Position numbers and translations under genes: made by a program
The notes under the pieces: model-generated
Told to the model about the DNA's origin: nothing
Seen by the model: the letters and a program-made list of their open reading frames with translations, nothing else
Databases searched by the model: none
Part shown: positions 8,917 to 12,247 of the stretch, one piece after another
How positions within the stretch are numbered: position 1 is the stretch's first letter
Layout of the letters: every line of letters starts with the position of its first letter
Source of the DNA: Blastocladiella britannica
Lineage: Eukaryota > Blastocladiomycota > Blastocladiomycetes > Blastocladiales > Blastocladiaceae
Length of the DNA stretch: 12,247 nucleotides
NCBI GenBank assembly: GCA_025349905.2
Contig: MU624707.1
Location: 1 to 12,247 of the forward strand
Direction of reading: 5' to 3'

Positions 8917-8938
8917 CTTCGGAGAGCCTCCTGCTGTG
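8917..8938 (-). repeat. Inverted repeat, right arm
   Basis: The reverse complement of this 22-mer equals 7056-7077 at 21 of 22 positions. The neighbouring 8902-8912 matches 7071-7081. Relative to the left arm, this copy carries a short extra segment that looks like a partial duplication of the tccgaag core. The arm lies 42 bp beyond the epimerase stop. Confidence 0.85.
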
Positions 8939-8980
8939 AACTAGAAAAAACGAAAAAAAGAAATTTGTTTGAGCGACTGA

Positions 8981-10310
8981 CTACAGCTTGGGGGCGCCGC
9001 TCACCGCACTCGCGGCCCATAGAACCTGGCCGGCCTCGCGCACCTGGCCGGGGGCCACCGAAACCGTCTTGGCCACATCGCCCACCTCCACGCAGATCAT
9101 CGACTTATACCCTTCGTTGTCAAAATCGGCCATTCCCTTGGCCTTTTCGATCCACGGGTTCCACACCACAACGTCTGCGAACGAGTGACCCGTGGCGGGG
9201 CCGGCGACACGGTCCACCGTCACCACGTGCGCGCCGCTGTGGAAGACCGCTACAGGCTTGGACGTCGCCGGAACGACACCAGCAAACACGCGATCCACCT
9301 CCTCCGAGACCGTCAGGTCGCCCACTTGCTGAAACGCGGCCAAACTGCGAGTCTTGTCCGAGTAAGTGCTGCCACCAAGGCCACGCACCGCCGTGCCTTC
9401 GATCGACTATGTGGGTAACAGTTGATCAGAAAAGAGGAAGTTTGATCCAAATCATAAATATATAACGTACGGGCACGCGCAAGTACGTGTGGAGGAGCCA
9501 CGTCATGTCGAACGAGCGGTGATCGTGGTTCTCGGCGCGCAAGGTGGTCGCAAGCGTGCCCTTGGCAGTGATCGCGACAGTGTACACAAGGCGGAACTTG
9601 TAGTCCCACACCGAGCGCAGTGCATCGGCCACATCCGCCGGCGCCAGCACAAACTGGATCGTGATCGAGTCCTGGGTCTCGCTGTAACTCTCCTGCTTCC
9701 AGAACGAGCAACGCGCAAACCCGTGCTGCGGGAGCTTGCTTCCTTCCACGGTGCCAAACTGGGGAAATACCAGTGGGATGCTAAAATGTCATCGGAATAA
9801 CAATCAGTCCAGGATCCATGCAATATTTCATTTTTTCGAGGGGAAAACGCAATAAGGTAGCTAACTGACCCGCCGTAAACTTCATCGGTGTGGGGACTAT
9901 CCATACGTAAGCGGACAAACCAAGAAAAAAAAGGTAATGATCGAATGAATAGATGGGATTTAAAATGAAAAATCCGAGGAGGCGCTTCAACGTACCCGCC
10001 GCTATATATCAATCGGAGCGACCAAGAGGACGACTGTCAATACCCGCGTAAAAAGAAAAAGAGAAAATAGGGGGAGCCCACCGAATGGCCTTGGACCCGT
10101 TGAGGATCGCCTTGGAGCTCATCCAGAGCTGCTCGTGGTCATTGACCTTCCAGGTCATGACTGGTAATTACGATATATTTGTCAGCGCCAACCAGGTCGT
10201 CTGGTTTGCAAGTACGTGCCAGTGGCCCCGTATAGATGGACAGCCACGCTCGTGGTCGGGCTCGCCTGGAAGTGCGCGCGCACAGTGTCGTTTTCAAGGG
10301 TAAAGGGCAT
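8981..10310 (-). CDS. Glucose-6-phosphate 1-epimerase (aldose-1-epimerase fold), five exons
   Basis: Minus-strand exons: 10310-10220, 10160-10082, 10001-9996 (6 nt), 9780-9471 and 9406-8981. They give 303 residues. The enzyme interconverts alpha and beta anomers of glucose-6-phosphate and related hexose-6-phosphates in the cytosol; the yeast homologue is YMR099C. Diagnostic motifs in order: YGATVMTWK (26-35), ILNGSKAIRGGIPLVFPQFG (about 49-68), KLPQHGFAR, WLLHTYLRV with the probable catalytic His156, VVVWNPWIEKAKGMADF (about 242-257) and MICVEVGDV with the probable catalytic Glu269. His and Glu are assigned by analogy with the yeast enzyme. The start at 10310 follows a leader whose upstream in-frame extension lacks ATG. 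Intron 1 appears to be GC-AG and exon 3 a microexon. Skipping exon 3 would keep frame but delete the conserved Gly-Gly. Confidence 0.92.
9870..9896 (-). other. Candidate alternative 27-nt exon in epimerase intron 3
   Basis: Flanked by an ATAG acceptor and a GTCAGT donor, this stretch also ends in GGCGG before GT. Spliced in place of the 6-nt exon it stays in frame and gives IR-PHTDEVYGG-IPLVF, which keeps Gly-Gly but adds seven residues. It is weaker than the microexon by family fit. Confidence 0.3.
9996..10001 (-). other. 6-nt microexon CGGCGG of the epimerase gene
   Basis: On the minus strand TATATAG precedes and GTACGT follows the hexamer CGGCGG. Joined between exon 2 (phase 2, ...ATT CG) and exon 4 (C ATC CCA...), it gives Ile-Arg-Gly-Gly-Ile-Pro, exactly the conserved family motif. 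The flanking introns are 10002-10081 (80 nt, donor GTGGGC) and 9781-9995 (215 nt). Confidence 0.7.
10161..10219 (-). other. Probable GC-AG intron in the epimerase gene
   Basis: Splicing at GCACGT (first base 10219) to AG 10162-10161 gives GCC ACT G|TC ATG, that is YGATVMTWK, the expected family block. The only nearby GT (10215-10214) is in the wrong phase and leads to a stop. The site is the local GTACGT consensus with T to C at +2. Confidence 0.72.
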
Positions 10311-10559
10311 TTTGATCTTGCCTTTTGAGGTTTGGAAGAGGAATGAAATGAAAAAAATGTGGCTCCTTCGTCCAATCAGCGTCCGACCAGCTGGAAAGTA
10401 CAGTGACAAAAAGATTGATGCGATACTGGGAGACTATTATTATAACACCTGCTGCCTCCTTCAAGCTCCTTGGCAGCTGTGGAGCGCGGCAACAACGAAA
10501 AGAGAATGGACACGAAGGAAAAGGTCGCAAGCGAGAAGAAGAAAAAAGTTGCAACGTCG
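10311..10559 (-). promoter_or_regulatory. 249-bp tandem spacer: Mo25-like 3' end and epimerase promoter
   Basis: No gene is seen; reading frames here are random. It contains purine-rich A/G runs (about 10495-10550) and a CCAAT box (10372-10376 on plus, ATTGG on minus), about 62 nt upstream of the epimerase ATG. The CCAAT box is a possible NF-Y/HAP site; its use is untested. Confidence 0.4.
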
Positions 10560-12024
10560 CTACGCGGCGGTCCGAGATGATAGATCGGCATCGGATGAGC
10601 CCCCGATCCCGTCGTTTGCTGTTGCGGCAGCCGATTCGCCGAGACTGGACGCGGTCGACAGTTCCCGACCCATGTCGGTGATCTGACGGATCAGGTACTG
10701 CTTCTCGTCGTTGAAGAGATCGTCGTCGGTCTTTTCTGCGTGAAAGGTGGACAGGTACGACAGCAGCTTTTCGCGGTTCTTAACCAAAATGTCGGCCACT
10801 GGCTTGACCTTTTTCGGATTGGCCACAAATACCTATTCGTGGTACATTGTACTGGGTGTTAAGATATTGAGATTACCAAAAGAAAAAATGAGGAGGCGAA
10901 CTTTAAAGACATGGAATGCCTCGAACTGGATATTGCGAGACCGATCCCGCAGCAAGTTCATCATGAGTTTGAGGTTGTCGGCTGATGAAATGTAGCGCGT
11001 CATGACGGCAAAGTTGGCGCGATCGAGCAGCAGCTCGCCCAGCAGCTTCAGCGATTGCCGCTTGGTGACGTAGTTGTTGGAATTGAGCAGCCGCGTGTAC
11101 CGCGTAAAGAACTCGTCGTACTCTGCGTCCAGGAACTGCGCGACAATGCCCTTGTGTTTGATGAGCAAGTCCTGTGGATGGATCTTAAGTGCATCAGCAA
11201 AGCGCATTTGAATCATTGTGTAAAGAAAGCGAACCTTGAAGGTGGCAAATGCGTCGCTGGCCGTGTCAAAGGTGGTTGACTCGACATAGTCGAAAAAGCT
11301 CCAAAACACTGGGTTCAGGAGGACCAGTTTCGCCAGGGGCTCATACCGCACGCACTCGCGCACCATCATACCGCAATTAAGGGCAATCTCGGGATTCTCG
11401 TACCTGTATATATGAACCAATCAACCAAATATCCCCAATCAACCAATCCAAAAAAAGAAAACGAACCCTCTCACCATGGTCACCAAGAGGTTTTCTCGGA
11501 CAGAGAAGTACTCGACTGTTGGCTGACGCGACCCGATCTGCCGGCGCAAGAGCGTGTTGACAATAAAGACAACGTCCTTTTTGGCCTCAAACTCGAGGCG
11601 GCTGAGGTGCGTTACGAGAAGTGCGAGCAGGTCCTGAGTGTACATTTCCTGGGCAAGCGCCGAGAGTGCCTCGGGTGATGGCTCATTGTCTATCGTTATA
11701 TATTTCAATTAAATAAGGTTGGCGGTCGATCGCGGTTTGGATTGATTCCGTCCTAAGAAAATGAATGGAGTAGCGGACGGACCGGCATCGCCCGTGAGGT
11801 GGAGCTTGAGCTGGAGAACCAGTTTTGACACTTCTTCCGGTGACTATATTTGGTCGGTTTCGGTGGTATGAGCTTTACTTTTCAACTCCGAACCGATCAG
11901 CGAGCCGTGCGGAGAGACGGACCTTTTCGGTGGGCCGAGATGCAAGACGGACGACCGCGTCCTTTGTAGCGCGAACTGTATCCGCCGGTGCTTTTGGTTT
12001 TGCGGATTTGAAGAAAAAACTCAT
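10560..12024 (-). CDS. CAB39: Mo25/CAB39 (Hym1) family scaffold protein, six exons
   Basis: Minus-strand exons: 12024-11923, 11843-11783, 11689-11467, 11403-11235, 11171-10902 and 10832-10560. They give 365 residues. Mo25 is an armadillo-like helical-repeat protein that binds STRAD/Ste20-family kinases and stabilises LKB1. In yeasts Hym1/Pmo25 acts in the NDR-kinase (RAM/MOR) polarity network. Signatures in order: [18 protein letters not shown] start, [85 protein letters not shown] and [12 protein letters not shown]. The family is usually about 340 residues. The extra C-terminal segment is Ser/Ala/Asp-rich and looks disordered. Donors are GTCCGT, GTCCGT, GTTCGT, GTTCGC and GTTCGC. Intron 4 (11172-11234, 63 nt) is open in frame, so retention would insert 21 residues. 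Confidence 0.95.
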
Positions 12025-12247
12025 TGTGGCTAATTGAGATGGTCCAGATATCACTTTGGAGAGAGCCAAATTTTATGGATACACGGAAATCCAAGGAAAT
12101 GGGAAGAGCTGAAACAACGTGATCTCGATTCTGTACAAATGCTGGACAGGTATGCCAAAAGGAAAGGCGAGTCGAGAGCGGGTGGGGTATAAGCCCAGTT
12201 GGAAGGTAGAAGGGGGTTTGGGGTGGAAGAAAAAAGAAAAAGCTATA
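12025..12247 (-). promoter_or_regulatory. 5' flank of the Mo25-like gene
   Basis: These 223 bp are upstream of the Mo25-like ATG (12024). No coding sequence with family support is seen on either strand. Purine-rich sequence dominates 12170-12247. Promoter and leader are expected here, but no specific motif is assigned. Confidence 0.4.

Larger units (their letters stand above)
8686..8980. other. Convergent intergenic region, 295 bp
   Basis: No gene is seen. It holds the 3' ends of the unrecognised gene (+) and the epimerase (-). It includes a GC-rich hairpin (GTGCGC 8714-8719, loop of 5, GCGCAC 8725-8730), an AT-rich stretch (about 8781-8820), GAA/TTC-rich sequence (about 8815-8925) and the right inverted-repeat arm. 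Confidence 0.7.

Noticed and set aside
8870..8925. Heat-shock elements in the GAA/TTC-rich intergenic sequence
   Set aside because: The GAA and TTC units do not keep the 5-bp phasing of nGAAnnTTCn arrays, and the region lies between the 3' ends of two convergent genes.
10216..10686. Plus-strand open frame of 156 codons between Mo25-like and epimerase genes
   Set aside because: It overlaps exons of both minus-strand genes and has no recognisable motif or splice logic.
1..12247. tRNA, rRNA, transposon or CRISPR features
   Set aside because: No cloverleaf, conserved rRNA core, transposase motif or regularly spaced repeat array was found on reading both strands.

Overview
This is a GC-rich nuclear window from a compact, intron-rich eukaryote. 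Six protein-coding genes fill almost all of it. Their exons are small and their introns mostly 55-95 nt, so every gene here had to be assembled by hand from splice sites, reading frame and family motifs. The membrane-anchored Kex1-type carboxypeptidase points to a fungus. A PTPDC1-type phosphatase, a family linked to cilia in animals, fits a flagellated (zoosporic) lineage such as Blastocladiomycota or chytrids. That placement is inference, not proof.

Layout. At 111-2453 (+) is an ASCC2/Cue3-like CUE-domain protein. Only 51 bp later, at 2505-5111 (+), is a 12-exon Kex1-like serine carboxypeptidase. At 5149-7029 (-), ending 37 bp from the carboxypeptidase stop, is a PTPDC1-like dual-specificity phosphatase. 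Divergent from it at 7238-8685 (+) is a gene I do not recognise, with a folded-looking N-terminal half and a Pro/Ala-rich C-terminal half. At 8981-10310 (-) is a glucose-6-phosphate 1-epimerase, and at 10560-12024 (-) a Mo25/CAB39/Hym1 scaffold protein. No tRNA, rRNA, transposon or CRISPR array was recognised.

The genes do not form a pathway. They are housekeeping and regulatory genes: ribosome rescue or alkylation repair, Golgi protein processing, phosphatase signalling, sugar-phosphate mutarotation and Ste20/LKB1-type kinase scaffolding.

The most interesting signals are in splicing. The epimerase appears to carry a 6-nt microexon that encodes the conserved Gly-Gly of its RGGIP motif, and its first intron appears to be GC-AG. 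Nearly all donors have a pyrimidine at +4 (GTNYG), with no GTAAGT or GTGAGT. The unrecognised gene has a 14-nt GT...AG segment whose removal restores frame, and it is bracketed by a 21/22 inverted repeat.
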